In this document: in pieces, positions 19,101 to 26,888 of the stretch | How the letters are laid out: every line of letters starts with the position of its first letter | Position numbering within the stretch: position 1 is the stretch's first letter | Notes under the pieces: model-generated | Databases searched by the model: none | What the model saw: only the letters and a program-made list of their open reading frames with translations | Told to the model about the DNA's origin: nothing | NCBI RefSeq assembly: GCF_000250735.1 | Contig: NZ_AHZV01000366.1 | Span: 1 to 53,459, forward strand | From: Anaerophaga thermohalophila str. Valhall | GTDB taxonomy: Bacteria; Bacteroidota; Bacteroidia; Bacteroidales; Marinilabiliaceae | DNA: 53,459 nucleotides | Direction of reading: 5' to 3' | Made by a program: the position numbers and the translations under genes

Positions 19101-20621
19101 CGGCTTGTCCGAAAAAATGGACATAGGCGTATCGTTACCCATTGATCCCACTGGTTCCACGCCAGTTTGGGCCATGGGAGTTATAATCATACTGAACTCT
19201 TCTTTATTGTATCCAAAGGCCTTCAGATACATATCATACTTGTCGCCCAACTGCGATGGTACACGTTGCCGCACTTCAATATCCTTCAGACTGATACGGT
19301 TTTCATTCAGCCAGTTCTGGTAAGGATGTCGACGGGATAGCTGGGCTTTAATCTCCTCATCCGGGATTATGATGCCCAACTGAGTATCTACAAGCAACAG
19401 TTTCCCCGGTTTTAATCGTCCTTTAGCTACAATTTTTCCGGCCGGAAAAGTTTGTACGCCCACTTCCGATCCCATTACTATAAAATCGTCATCGGTAATT
19501 ACATAACGTGAAGGGCGAAGTCCGTTCCGGTCCAGCGTTCCGCCAATATACCGGCCGTCGGAAAAAACAACAGAAGCCGGTCCGTCCCATGGTTCCATGA
19601 TGGTACTGTGATACTCGTAATAAGCCTTCAAGCTGGGTGGGATGGGATTTTTATCGTTCCACGACTCAGGAATCAGCATAGTAAGCGCATGTGGCAAAGA
19701 GCGACCGGCCAGAAACAGAAATTCAAGGACATTATCAAGAGATGCCGAATCACTTTTCCCGTCTTCAATGACCGGAAACAATTTTTTAAGGTCTTCACCG
19801 AACATGTCCGACGCAAGCAATCCCTCCCTGGCCTGCATCCAAAGGCGGTTCCCTTTAATGGTGTTGATTTCACCGTTGTGGGCTAAAATACGGAAGGGCT
19901 GAGCCAAATCCCAGGTGGGAAACGTATTGGTGCTGAACCTGGAGTGAACCAGAGCAATCGCGCTCGCCATGCGTGAATCCTGTAAATCCGTAAAATATTC
20001 ACCCAGTTGACCGGGCGTAAGCATTCCCTTATAGATAAATACTTTGGAAGACAAACTAACGATGTAAAAACATTTCTTTCCGCTTATATCAGACTTGCGA
20101 ATTGCATTTTCAGTAACCTTCCGAAGCAAATATAGTTTCCTTTCAAGTGCATCCTGTTCACTGAAATTACCGGTCACAAAAACCTGTTTGATGGCAGGCT
20201 CACTGCTTTTGGCAATCTCTCCGATAGCGTCAGAATCAACCGGAACATCCCGGTAACCAATAAGCTCAAGTCCTTCTTCAATAATATTCTTATTCAGAAT
20301 TTCCAGGCAGGCTTTGGCAGAATTGGCATCAGAAGGCAAAAAGACCAGGCCGGTTCCGTAACTCCCCGCTGCCGGCAAATCGAAATCCAGTGTCCTGAAA
20401 TAATCATGCGGAACCTGCATAAGAATACCGGCACCGTCACCCGATTTGTTATCGGCACTTTCGGCACCGCGGTGGGTCATATTCACCAGAACCTCCAGGC
20501 CTTTCCTGACGATGTCGTTAGACGGTTTTCCTTTAATGTGCGCCACAAATCCAATTCCACAATTGTCATGTTCATTGACCGGATCGTACAGCCCCTGAAC
20601 TTTCGGAAAACGTTGCTGCAT
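16101..20621 (-). CDS. gltB: Glutamate synthase large subunit GltB
   Basis: 1506 aa from the ATG at 20621 (MQQRFPKVQGLYDP); an in-frame ATG at 20675 would add 18 hydrophobic residues and is less likely. A class II glutamine amidotransferase domain begins at the catalytic Cys21 of HDNCGIGFVAH after a 20-residue propeptide. Then follow the central domain, the FMN-binding synthase domain (GGRSNTGEGGEDAKRF, PPPHHDIYSIEDLAQLI, SGTEGGTGASP), the 3Fe-4S cysteines in CVMMRKCHLNTCPAGIAT, and the C-terminal GXGXG beta-helix (GDHCCEYMTGGRVVVIGPTG). It makes two glutamates from glutamine and 2-oxoglutarate with GltD as partner. Confidence 0.97.
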   Translation of the reverse strand: MQQRFPKVQGLYDPVNEHDNCGIGFVAHIKGKPSNDIVRKGLEVLVNMTHRGAESADNKSGDGAGILMQVPHDYFRTLDFDLPAAGSYGTGLVFLPSDANSAKACLEILNKNIIEEGLELIGYRDVPVDSDAIGEIAKSSEPAIKQVFVTGNFSEQDALERKLYLLRKVTENAIRKSDISGKKCFYIVSLSSKVFIYKGMLTPGQLGEYFTDLQDSRMASAIALVHSRFSTNTFPTWDLAQPFRILAHNGEINTIKGNRLWMQAREGLLASDMFGEDLKKLFPVIEDGKSDSASLDNVLEFLFLAGRSLPHALTMLIPESWNDKNPIPPSLKAYYEYHSTIMEPWDGPASVVFSDGRYIGGTLDRNGLRPSRYVITDDDFIVMGSEVGVQTFPAGKIVAKGRLKPGKLLLVDTQLGIIIPDEEIKAQLSRRHPYQNWLNENRISLKDIEVRQRVPSQLGDKYDMYLKAFGYNKEEFSMIITPMAQTGVEPVGSMGNDTPMSIFSDKPQRLFSYFRQHFAQVTNPAIDPIREGLVMALTNYIGSVSKNLLMESPEHCRSVKFTSPLITNTDLGKIKDYRREEFTHVTIPMLFRASEGGMGLEKALEDICLRAEKAVDDGNNYVILSDRGVSIENAAIPSLLATAAVHHHLIKAKRRMQVGLIIETGEAREVMHFALLLGYGASVINPYVCFAAINDLVKQGKIEGSYSEARERYIKAVDKGLLKVLSKMGISTLRSYHGAQIFEAIGISQEVIDKYFTGTTSRIGGVGFEEIAKEALEFHQKAFDELLPKGPYESAGAYAYRRYGEKHAWNPESIGLLQWATSRNDYDKFKQYSRQVEEDNRKPLFLRGFLKFKNGTPINIEEVEPVESIMKRFVTGAMSYGSISKEAHEALAMAMNEIGGRSNTGEGGEDAKRFSTPARSAIKQVASGRFGVTNNYLVNADELQIKIAQGAKPGEGGQLPGYKVDKVIAKLRHSTPGITLISPPPHHDIYSIEDLAQLIFDLKNANPGAKISVKLVSETGVGTVAAGVAKAHADLIVISGTEGGTGASPTSSIKHAGLPVELGLAETQQTLVLNNLRGRVKLQTDGQLKTGHDVVKMALLGAEEYGFATSSLIVLGCVMMRKCHLNTCPAGIATQDEVLRKRFIGKYKNLINFFTFIAMEVREILAQMGYRSLDEIIGRSDLLERDPDVKNWKTGGLDLSGLLHFPEEGHKYPLRNTMEQDHKIDDVLDRKLIEEAHPALQSGSRVWMAYPVNNTDRAVGAMLSGEVSRIYGEEGLPKNTINCSFSGSAGQSFGAFLVNGVSFRLEGEANDYLGKGLSGGKIIVVPPVGHKFKPEENIIIGNTVLYGATSGHLYVHGIAGERFAVRNSGANAVVEGTGDHCCEYMTGGRVVVIGPTGRNFAAGMSGGIAYVLDETGNFDFFCNKGLVDLLPVQDYEDVQELQFLLHKHLLHTNSAKAREVLVNWDKYLPRFVKVIPFEYKKVLEQQKVEELEKKLRETEDAPHLRE

Positions 20622-20724
20622 ACTGAACAAATTTAATGGAGATAAACAATAGGATAACTTCACATTCTGAAGCATCCTGTTTTACACTATCACATTTTGA
20701 GTGAAAAAAATTAATATTCGAAAG

Positions 20725-20756
20725 CAAAAATAGCTATTTTAATTACATTTATCAAA
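20725..20756 (-). promoter_or_regulatory. Bacteroidota-type promoter of gltB
   Basis: On the minus strand a TTTG (20756-20753) is followed after 20 nt by TATTTTTG (20732-20725), a full match to the -33/-7 pattern. Transcription would start near 20718, leaving a leader of about 97 nt before the ATG at 20621. Confidence 0.65.
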
Positions 20757-20796
20757 TTTTGAAGCAACTATTCTTACAATTAACTACTTTAATCAT

Positions 20797-20914
20797 GTGT
20801 TTGTTCAGAAATGTGCCATATACTGAGTTATGTTTGTCCGAAACGAATAACAGTTAAAAATCGCAGTTCATCAGATTTATTCTCCGGCTTATCGAAATGC
20901 CCTGCCAAACAGAC
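20797..20914 (+). repeat. Old, decayed copy of the interspersed hairpin element
   Basis: GTGTTTGTTCAGAAA, then GTGCCATATACTGAGTTATG and GTCCGAAA match the first half of the stem-type-B copy at 23084 with scattered substitutions. The second half is eroded but still ends in CAAACAGAC. It lies between gltB and the kinase region, just upstream of a candidate promoter. Confidence 0.6.
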
Positions 20915-20924
20915 AAAAACATTG

Positions 20925-20932
20925 TATTTTTG
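20925..20932 (+). promoter_or_regulatory. Candidate -7 element for the kinase/regulator operon
   Basis: TATTTTTG fits TAnnTTTG and would start transcription near 20940, about 90 nt before the first ATG at 21033. No clean -33 box is seen at ideal spacing; the upstream side lies in the decayed repeat. Confidence 0.45.
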
Positions 20933-21032
20933 TTTCTGGAAACAGACTTTTAAAGGTTTAGAAAAGCACAGTATTGAACCACTCCCTGTTTCGCGTGATT
21001 ATTAAACAAATGCCGATAAAAATTATAAGACC

Positions 21033-21284
21033 ATGGAACCAAATTTTAAAAATCATTCTTCAAAACGTTGTCATTCAATGACCGGAATCGCCCTAATCCT
21101 GATCGGAGCCATTATTTTGGCAGGAAATATTGGATGGATTCCTGCCCCAATATGGGATGTTCTCTATTCCTGGCCATCCATTTTCCTGATTATCGCTTTT
21201 ATCGACCTGCTGAAACAAAAAATGATTGTACCGCACAGCACGATTTTAAAAGATCGGCATTATATCACGTTTTTCATCATATAA
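21033..21284 (+). CDS. Short two-helix membrane protein, LiaF-TM/DUF5668-like; possibly the true N terminus of the kinase
   Basis: 83 aa with a hydrophilic start, then TGIALILIGAIILAGNIGWIP and VLYSWPSIFLIIAFIDLL, the two hairpin helices typical of LiaF-TM (DUF5668-like) domains. It overlaps the histidine kinase frame by more than 200 nt. At 21217-21222 there is an A6 run; a -1 shift there would join these helices to the kinase frame at codon AAT (21221). It could therefore be a separate small protein, a frameshifted N terminus, or a product of translational slippage. Confidence 0.5.
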   Translation: MEPNFKNHSSKRCHSMTGIALILIGAIILAGNIGWIPAPIWDVLYSWPSIFLIIAFIDLLKQKMIVPHSTILKDRHYITFFII

Positions 21285-22099
21285 TCACCCTTTTTGTCAC
21301 ACTGATACTTTGGTTAGGGGCTTCCTATATGTTGTCTCAATTTTTTATGGGGCATAATGTTGATTATATGACATTTACCAACAACAGTCTTCCTTTCAGG
21401 GCAGCAATCGGCTGTCTGTTGTTGATTCTGATAATGACAATGTACCATTTCATCGATTTCTATAAACACCTGGAAGAAAAGAATATAAGAGAAGAACAAT
21501 TGAAAAAAATGGTAAAGGAGGCAGAACTCAGAGCACTGAAAGCACAACTTAATCCGCATTTTCTTTTCAACAGCCTTAATTCAATAAGTTCGCTGACTAT
21601 TTCGGAGCCCGACAGTGCCCGTGAGATGCTTACCCAGCTATCCGATTTCCTCCGCTATTCACTTCGTAATAACAACGAGTCGATGTTACCATTGAACGAA
21701 GAGATCAAAAATATGCGGAGGTACCTTGAAATAGAAAAAGTAAGATTTGGTGACAGACTTCAATGTGAATTTGAAATACCCCTTGAATGCTATGATATTA
21801 ATGTTCCGGCAATGTTGTTACAGCCGGTCTATGAAAATGCGATAAAGCACGGCCTTTATGAAAGTGTTGAACCGGTGTGCATACGAACCTATTGCCAGCC
21901 CCGTCATGACCACCTGGAGATATCAATCATAAACAACTATGACCCTGATAGCACTCCGGTAAAAGGAGAAGGTGTAGGACTTGAAAACGTCAGAAACAAA
22001 CTCTTCCTTTTCTACAACAGGAAGGACCTCCTTTCAATAACCCGTGAAAACAACCATTTTGAAGTCAAATTCATTTTGCCTGTAAAACAAAAACCATGA
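21068..22099 (+). CDS. LytS/YehU-type sensor histidine kinase (N terminus uncertain)
   Basis: The frame runs to 343 aa, but residues 1-51 are the out-of-frame reading of the helices at 21033 and look non-coding. Reliable sequence starts about 21221: transmembrane helices HIITLFVTLILWLGASYML and RAAIGCLLLILIMTMYHFI, a coiled linker rich in E/K, the phospho-acceptor histidine in LNPHFLFNSLNSISSL (near residue 163) and the ATPase motifs NAIKHGLYE and GEGVGLENVRNKL. After 21221 the first in-frame ATG is at 21329, already past the first helix, so a normal start is lacking. The stop overlaps the regulator start by 4 nt. Signal unknown. Confidence 0.8.
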   Translation: MSFNDRNRPNPDRSHYFGRKYWMDSCPNMGCSLFLAIHFPDYRFYRPAETKNDCTAQHDFKRSALYHVFHHIITLFVTLILWLGASYMLSQFFMGHNVDYMTFTNNSLPFRAAIGCLLLILIMTMYHFIDFYKHLEEKNIREEQLKKMVKEAELRALKAQLNPHFLFNSLNSISSLTISEPDSAREMLTQLSDFLRYSLRNNNESMLPLNEEIKNMRRYLEIEKVRFGDRLQCEFEIPLECYDINVPAMLLQPVYENAIKHGLYESVEPVCIRTYCQPRHDHLEISIINNYDPDSTPVKGEGVGLENVRNKLFLFYNRKDLLSITRENNHFEVKFILPVKQKP

Positions 22100-22851
22100 A
22101 TAAAACCAATTTTACCGCTCTTATTATAGACGACGAACCACCCGCAAGAGCAGTAGTACGTTCTTTTCTACAGCAGCATCCCCAAATATCGGTCGTTGGA
22201 GAGTGCGGCAACGGCTTCGAAGCATTAAAAAGCATCCAGGAAAACAATCCCGATATCCTGTTTCTGGATGTTCAAATGCCGAAAGTTTCAGGCCTTGAAC
22301 TCCTTGAAGTACTGGACGAAGTTCCGGTAGTTGTGTTTTCAACAGCTTACGATCAATACGCGCTGAAAGCTTTTGAAATGAGCGCTGTTGATTATCTTCT
22401 AAAGCCTTACTCGCAAACACGGTTCAACCAGGCCATGGAAAAAGTAATGGCCCAACTGAAAAAAGGACAAAAAACCAATGCTGCAGAATTGCTCAAAAAC
22501 CATTCGGCTGCATCAAACTCCCTGCTTCAGCGCGTGGTGGTTAAAACCGGTAACAAAATGCACGTTATTCCCGTTAATAAAATCCGCTACATTGAAGCGA
22601 GCGAAGATTATGTAATGATCTATGCTGAAAATTCAAGACACCTGAAGGCACAAACAATGCGTTATTTTGAAGAACATCTCGAACCTTCGCAATTCGTACG
22701 CATACACCGGTCATATATTGTAAACGTCAGTTTCGTGGAACGCCTGGAGCCTTATGATAAGGATACATATGTTGCGATTATGACTGAAGGACAAAGACTT
22801 AAAATTAGCCGTACCGGCTACAAAAAACTTAAAGAAACACTCAATTTCTGA
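22096..22851 (+). CDS. LytTR-family response regulator
   Basis: 251 aa. The receiver domain (1-120) has acidic residues DDE at 12-14, phospho-acceptor Asp58 in LFLDVQMPK, and the YLLKPY lysine. Residues ~150-250 are a LytTR DNA-binding domain with the hallmark RYIEASEDYVMIYAEN and FVRIHRSYIVNVSFVE motifs. Overlap of 4 nt with the kinase gene shows a two-component pair. LytTR regulators bind direct repeats at target promoters; no target is evident in the window. Confidence 0.95.
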   Translation: MNKTNFTALIIDDEPPARAVVRSFLQQHPQISVVGECGNGFEALKSIQENNPDILFLDVQMPKVSGLELLEVLDEVPVVVFSTAYDQYALKAFEMSAVDYLLKPYSQTRFNQAMEKVMAQLKKGQKTNAAELLKNHSAASNSLLQRVVVKTGNKMHVIPVNKIRYIEASEDYVMIYAENSRHLKAQTMRYFEEHLEPSQFVRIHRSYIVNVSFVERLEPYDKDTYVAIMTEGQRLKISRTGYKKLKETLNF

Positions 22852-22914
22852 CCCCTTCTGTAATGTTTCAGTCAATAGTTTTTAGCCTATAGTCAGTAGT
22901 ACGGCACCTGTTAC

Positions 22915-22962
22915 TGACTATAAACTACCGACTATAAACTAATGACTATAAACTAATGACTA
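22915..22962 (+). repeat. 14-bp tandem repeat, about 3.4 units
   Basis: Three consecutive units of YGACTATAAACTAM and a partial fourth (TGACTA) follow the regulator gene. The units differ only at one or two end bases. No coding role is visible. Confidence 0.8.
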
Positions 22963-23083
22963 AGCCTGCTCCCCTGAGAATTTGATCATCAATAATTCCT
23001 CTATTTAGGTATTAAGGTTCTTAATTATTTATTATTTTAGCGACATTAAAAAGCGACATAAAAAAACATCCCGGTATGTAATT

Positions 23084-23241
23084 AGTGTCTGTCCATAAAG
23101 TGCCATTTACTGTGTTACGCTCGTCCGAAAATTAGTCATTTACGATGAGTAATTTTCGGACTTCGCAAGCCCTGTAAATGACACCTTCTGAACAGACACA
23201 ACATACTGTAAAAAATTTTTTCGAGTTTATAGACACGCACT
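23084..23241 (+). repeat. Interspersed hairpin element, copy 2 (stem type B)
   Basis: 158 bp, starting AGTGTCTGTCCATAAA and ending TTTATAGACACGCACT, flanked by AATT on both sides (23080-23083, 23242-23245). The inner stem is GTCCGAAAATT / AATTTTCGGAC instead of the GCCGCCAAAA / TTTTGGCGGC of type A, while the apex and flanking arms are alike. It lies between the LytTR gene and the cyd operon, 37 nt before DUF4492. Confidence 0.85.
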
Positions 23242-23278
23242 AATTACTAATTTTTTTGCTATCTTGAAATACTCAAAC

Positions 23279-23491
23279 ATGGAACGTATCAAAAAAATAG
23301 TCGACTTTTATGTAACCGGCTTCAGGGAGTTACCGGGCTGGGGAAGAGCTCTTTGGGCCATAATACTCATTAAGCTCTTTATCATGTTTGTGGTATTACG
23401 CCTGTTCTTTTTCCCTGATCAGCTACAAACCAATTACAAAACGGATGAAGAACGGGCAAATCATGTTATCGAAAACATAACCAAACCATAG
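23279..23491 (+). CDS. DUF4492 small membrane protein of the cytochrome bd operon
   Basis: 70 aa from the ATG at 23279 (MERIKKIVDFYVTGFRELPG); an ATG 15 nt upstream is less likely. One transmembrane helix ALWAIILIKLFIMFVVLRLFF is followed by a hydrophilic tail. From memory this is the DUF4492 family, found beside cydA in Bacteroidota. It lies 30 nt before cydA. A role like that of CydX, stabilising the oxidase, is plausible but is inferred from position. Confidence 0.8.
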   Translation: MERIKKIVDFYVTGFRELPGWGRALWAIILIKLFIMFVVLRLFFFPDQLQTNYKTDEERANHVIENITKP

Positions 23492-23521
23492 TAAATAATT
23501 AACGATTAAACCTCAGATACG

Positions 23522-25135
23522 ATGCTTGAAAACATTGACTTCACCCTGGTCAACTGGTCCCGCGGGCAATTTGCCCTCACCGCCATGTTTCACTGGATAT
23601 TTGTTCCTCTGACACTGGGACTTTCCTATATCATGGCCTACATGGAGACCATGTATGTAAAGACTGGTGATCCGGAATGGAAAAGGATTACCAAATTTTG
23701 GATGAAACTTTTCGGAATTAACTTTGCCATCGGCGTTGCGACCGGGATTATTCTGGAATTTGAATTTGGTACCAACTGGAGTAACTATTCATGGTTTGTT
23801 GGAGACATTTTCGGAGCGCCACTTGCCATTGAAGGCATTATGGCATTCTTCCTGGAAAGCACATTCATTGCAGTCATGTTTTTCGGATGGGACAAAGTGA
23901 GTAAAAGGTTCCATTTAACAGCTACGTGGCTGACAGCCATCGGCGCAAGCCTGAGTGCTATCTGGATACTGGTAGCCAACGCGTGGATGCAAAATCCCGT
24001 TGGCACCTTCTTCAATCCCGAAACTGCCCGCAACGAGATGATCAATTTTTGGGATGTTTTCCTTTCCGAAACAGCCGTTAACAAGTTTGTGCACACCATC
24101 ACATCGGGTTTTGTTCTGGCATCCATTTTTGTGATCGGGGTCAGCAGCTGGTTTTTAATCAAAAAGCGGGAATTGCTGCTTGCCAAGCGGAGTATTGTCA
24201 TTGCCTCGGTTTTCGGGCTTATCAGTTCGTTTGTTCTTATCGGCACGGGAGACAGCTCAGCCAAAGAAATTGTAAAGACCCAACCAATGAAACTGGCAGC
24301 TATGGAAGCTCTTTATGAAGGGCAAACCAATGCTCCGTTAGTCGCCTTTGGCATCCTGAGTGGAAAAGAAAACCACAAAAATGTTGATGCCGACAGTCAG
24401 GCCGACTTCCTCTTTAAAATAGAAATTCCTTCAATGCTTTCGTGGCTCGCCTATGGAGATACCGATAATTTTGTAGCCGGCATAAAAGACCTCATCATGG
24501 GTAATGAGGAACAGGGCATCCTCTCATACGAGGAAAAAATAAAACGCGGTTACGAAGCTCAACAAGCGCTTCTTGCCTTAAAAAAAGTCCAAAAGAACAA
24601 TCCGGAGAGCCCCGAAGCAGAAGCGCTGAAGGCCAAATTCAGGGATCCGGATTTTATCGAAAACAATGTTAAATATTTCGGGTACGGAAATTTCTATGAT
24701 CCCGATCCTGAAGTATTGAAGAAAAACGCATTCAAGATGGTACCTCCAATTTCCATGACCTTTTATGCTTTTCATATCATGGTGATTCTTGGCGGTTTGT
24801 TTCTGCTTCTCTTCGCAGTTTTCCTCTATCTGGTCATGAAGGACCAACTGCACAATAAGAAATGGCTCTTATGGGCCGGCGTTTGGACCATTCCACTGGC
24901 TTACATCGCGTCTCAGGCCGGCTGGATTGTCGCCGAAGTAGGTCGCCAGCCCTGGGTCATCCAGGACCTTATGCCAACAATGAAGGCCGTAACCCACATA
25001 GATGTTGGTTCGGTTATGACCACTTTCATCCTGTTTTCAGTGACTTTTATCGGCCTCTTCATTGCCGAGATCAGGATTATGATTAAACAAATCAAAGTAG
25101 GACCCCAAAAGAAGGAGGACATAAACAATGTTTGA
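23522..25135 (+). CDS. cydA: Cytochrome bd ubiquinol oxidase subunit I, CydA
   Basis: 537 aa, multi-spanning inner-membrane subunit carrying haems b558, b595 and d. His24 in ALTAMFHWIFVPLTLG corresponds to the conserved N-terminal haem ligand, FVHTITSGFVLAS holds the second, and AEVGRQPWVIQ is the strongly conserved GRQPW motif. The hydrophilic region between residues ~250 and 380 contains the quinol-binding Q loop. The enzyme reduces oxygen with quinol and has high oxygen affinity, which fits oxygen protection or microaerobic respiration. It overlaps cydB by 8 nt. Confidence 0.96.
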   Translation: MLENIDFTLVNWSRGQFALTAMFHWIFVPLTLGLSYIMAYMETMYVKTGDPEWKRITKFWMKLFGINFAIGVATGIILEFEFGTNWSNYSWFVGDIFGAPLAIEGIMAFFLESTFIAVMFFGWDKVSKRFHLTATWLTAIGASLSAIWILVANAWMQNPVGTFFNPETARNEMINFWDVFLSETAVNKFVHTITSGFVLASIFVIGVSSWFLIKKRELLLAKRSIVIASVFGLISSFVLIGTGDSSAKEIVKTQPMKLAAMEALYEGQTNAPLVAFGILSGKENHKNVDADSQADFLFKIEIPSMLSWLAYGDTDNFVAGIKDLIMGNEEQGILSYEEKIKRGYEAQQALLALKKVQKNNPESPEAEALKAKFRDPDFIENNVKYFGYGNFYDPDPEVLKKNAFKMVPPISMTFYAFHIMVILGGLFLLLFAVFLYLVMKDQLHNKKWLLWAGVWTIPLAYIASQAGWIVAEVGRQPWVIQDLMPTMKAVTHIDVGSVMTTFILFSVTFIGLFIAEIRIMIKQIKVGPQKKEDINNV

Positions 25136-26261
25136 ATCATTATCGCATCTTGCTTTACAGCAATACTGGTGGATCATTATTTCCGTACTGGGCGGTGCCC
25201 TGGTATTCCTGATGTTTGTTCAGGGCGGACAGACGTTGATTTATCAGGTAGGGAAATCCAAAGATGAACGCACCATGCTGATCAATGCTCTGGGGCGTAA
25301 ATGGGAATTTACTTTTACCACACTTGTTACCTTTGGAGGAGCCTTTTTTGCATCATTTCCCCTCTTTTACAGCACCAGCTTCGGTGGTGCTTACTGGGCA
25401 TGGATGGTGCTCTTGTTTGCTTTTATTCTGCAGGCCGTCTCTTATGAATTCCGATCCCGTCCGGGGAATGTTTTCGGAGCACGCACCTATGAGACATTTC
25501 TCTTTATCAACGGATTGATCGGAACCTTTCTTTTGGGTGTGGTGGTCGCCAGTTTTTTTACAGGCTCACCGTTTACTTTGACCGATCTTAATGAAACTCG
25601 ATGGGAGTCCCCTTTACGTGGGCTGGAACTCCTGTTCAACCTGCATAATCTCATTCTTGGTTTGGCAGTATTTTTCCTCGGCCGCACACTGGGACTCCTC
25701 TACTTTAAAAATACAGTAGAAGATGAAAAAATTGAAAATAACATTCGAAAGCAACTTTGGTATAACGCCTTACCGTTTCTGATACTCTTTGTTGCATTCA
25801 TAACCTGGCTGATGTTTCGCGACGGATACGCTATAAATCCTGATAACGGGGAAATTTTCATGGAACCGTATAAATACTTCCGTAATCTGATTGAAATGCC
25901 GCTGGTACTGATATTGTTTCTGGCAGCTGTTATCCTTGTTATTTATGGCATTGCCATCACTCTTTTCAGGAACAGTTCTGCCGGTATTTGGTTTACCGGG
26001 CCGGGGACATTTCTTGCAGTGTTTTCTCTTTTCCTTGTTGCGGGATTCAATAACACCGCCTTTTATCCATCGAGCATCGATCCCCAAAGTTCACTGACAA
26101 TTATGAAAGCCTCATCCAGTCATTTCACGCTGACAGTCATGAGCTACGTATCACTGATGATTCCAATTGTAGCCGCCTATATCTGGTTTACATGGCGGGC
26201 TATCAATAAAAAGAAAATCAGTAAAGATGAATTGTCATCCGGAGAATCACATTTTTATTAG
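25128..26261 (+). CDS. cydB: Cytochrome bd ubiquinol oxidase subunit II, CydB
   Basis: 377 aa with about eight or nine transmembrane helices. Characteristic segments are LVFLMFVQGGQTLIYQVG near the N terminus, RKWEFTFTTLVTFGGAFFASFPLFYS, and SSHFTLTVMSYVSLMIPIV near the C terminus. It pairs with CydA; the start codon lies within the cydA 3' end, implying coupled translation. Sequence drift from the proteobacterial type is as expected for Bacteroidota. Confidence 0.94.
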   Translation: MFESLSHLALQQYWWIIISVLGGALVFLMFVQGGQTLIYQVGKSKDERTMLINALGRKWEFTFTTLVTFGGAFFASFPLFYSTSFGGAYWAWMVLLFAFILQAVSYEFRSRPGNVFGARTYETFLFINGLIGTFLLGVVVASFFTGSPFTLTDLNETRWESPLRGLELLFNLHNLILGLAVFFLGRTLGLLYFKNTVEDEKIENNIRKQLWYNALPFLILFVAFITWLMFRDGYAINPDNGEIFMEPYKYFRNLIEMPLVLILFLAAVILVIYGIAITLFRNSSAGIWFTGPGTFLAVFSLFLVAGFNNTAFYPSSIDPQSSLTIMKASSSHFTLTVMSYVSLMIPIVAAYIWFTWRAINKKKISKDELSSGESHFY

Positions 26262-26524
26262 ACGATTTTGCGAGGTATTAGATGGATAGAGGTTAGTAAC
26301 CGACAGGCAGAAGTTTGCCAGGCAAAAGTGTTAAGTTTTGCAGAGAAGAATTTTGCCGTTAGTACCAAAAATTGGCCTGATAAGCAAAAATCCAAATCTG
26401 CAAAACAAATAATTGATATAGAGCATTTTGTAATTTGAATTAGATGAAAGAGGTTGGAAGTTGGATAACTTAGACCTTAAACAATTCTCAGGAAAAGGAA
26501 GAAAAAACAAAAAACATTAACGAT
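26262..26524. other. Gap after cydB with one arm of a 16-bp inverted repeat
   Basis: No long reading frame. It contains TAACCGACAGGCAGAA at 26297-26312, whose exact reverse complement is at 26871-26886, so the two arms bracket a ~590-bp segment that holds the 49-aa gene and a pyrimidine-rich repeat. Confidence 0.5.
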
Positions 26525-26674
26525 ATGAGTTATTTTGGATCCGTTCTGATGTATCTTTTGTGGTTGGCAACTGTTGCCATAGGCTATTTTGCTTCGATGA
26601 TGGCCATAAAGATATTTGATAAAAAATGGAAAGAAAAAACAGAGGCTGAAGAAGCAACAGGAAATTATCAATAA
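26525..26674 (+). CDS. 49-aa single-helix membrane protein, candidate oxidase accessory subunit
   Basis: ATG at 26525 to TAA at 26674. The product starts MSYFGSVLMYLLWLATVAIG, continues with YFASMMAIKIF, then has a charged tail (DKKWKEKTEAEEATGNYQ). One membrane helix, an N-terminal YF pair and a charged C terminus recall CydX, the small bd-oxidase subunit, but the similarity is loose. It lies 263 nt downstream of cydB on the same strand, so linkage to the operon is possible rather than certain. Too short for most gene finders. Confidence 0.55.
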   Translation: MSYFGSVLMYLLWLATVAIGYFASMMAIKIFDKKWKEKTEAEEATGNYQ

Positions 26675-26819
26675 ACCCATCATGGCAAAGGTTTGCCGCA
26701 ATAAGAATATGTATAATGGAGCCAACGACCTCTGTGCTACTTTTCTGTCGCCGCTCCGCAGCTATATTTCTACCAGCCTGCTAACCTAATAACCTACTTG
26801 CCTAATAACCTTATTCCAT

Positions 26820-26859
26820 GCTCTCTGCCCCTTGCCCTCTGCTCTATGCCCCTTGTCCT
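26820..26859. repeat. Pyrimidine-rich 21-bp-period direct repeat
   Basis: GCTCTCTGCCCCTTGCCCT (26820-26838) and GCTCTATGCCCCTTGTCCT (26841-26859) are near-identical neighbours in a polypyrimidine stretch downstream of the 49-aa gene. No function is visible. Confidence 0.65.
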
Positions 26860-26888
26860 CAACCGCATTCTTCTGCCTGTCGGTTAAC

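Noticed and set aside
20621-20675. Upstream start for gltB
   Set aside because: The 18 extra residues are not expected before the short propeptide that precedes the catalytic Cys; the ATG at 20621 gives the usual form.
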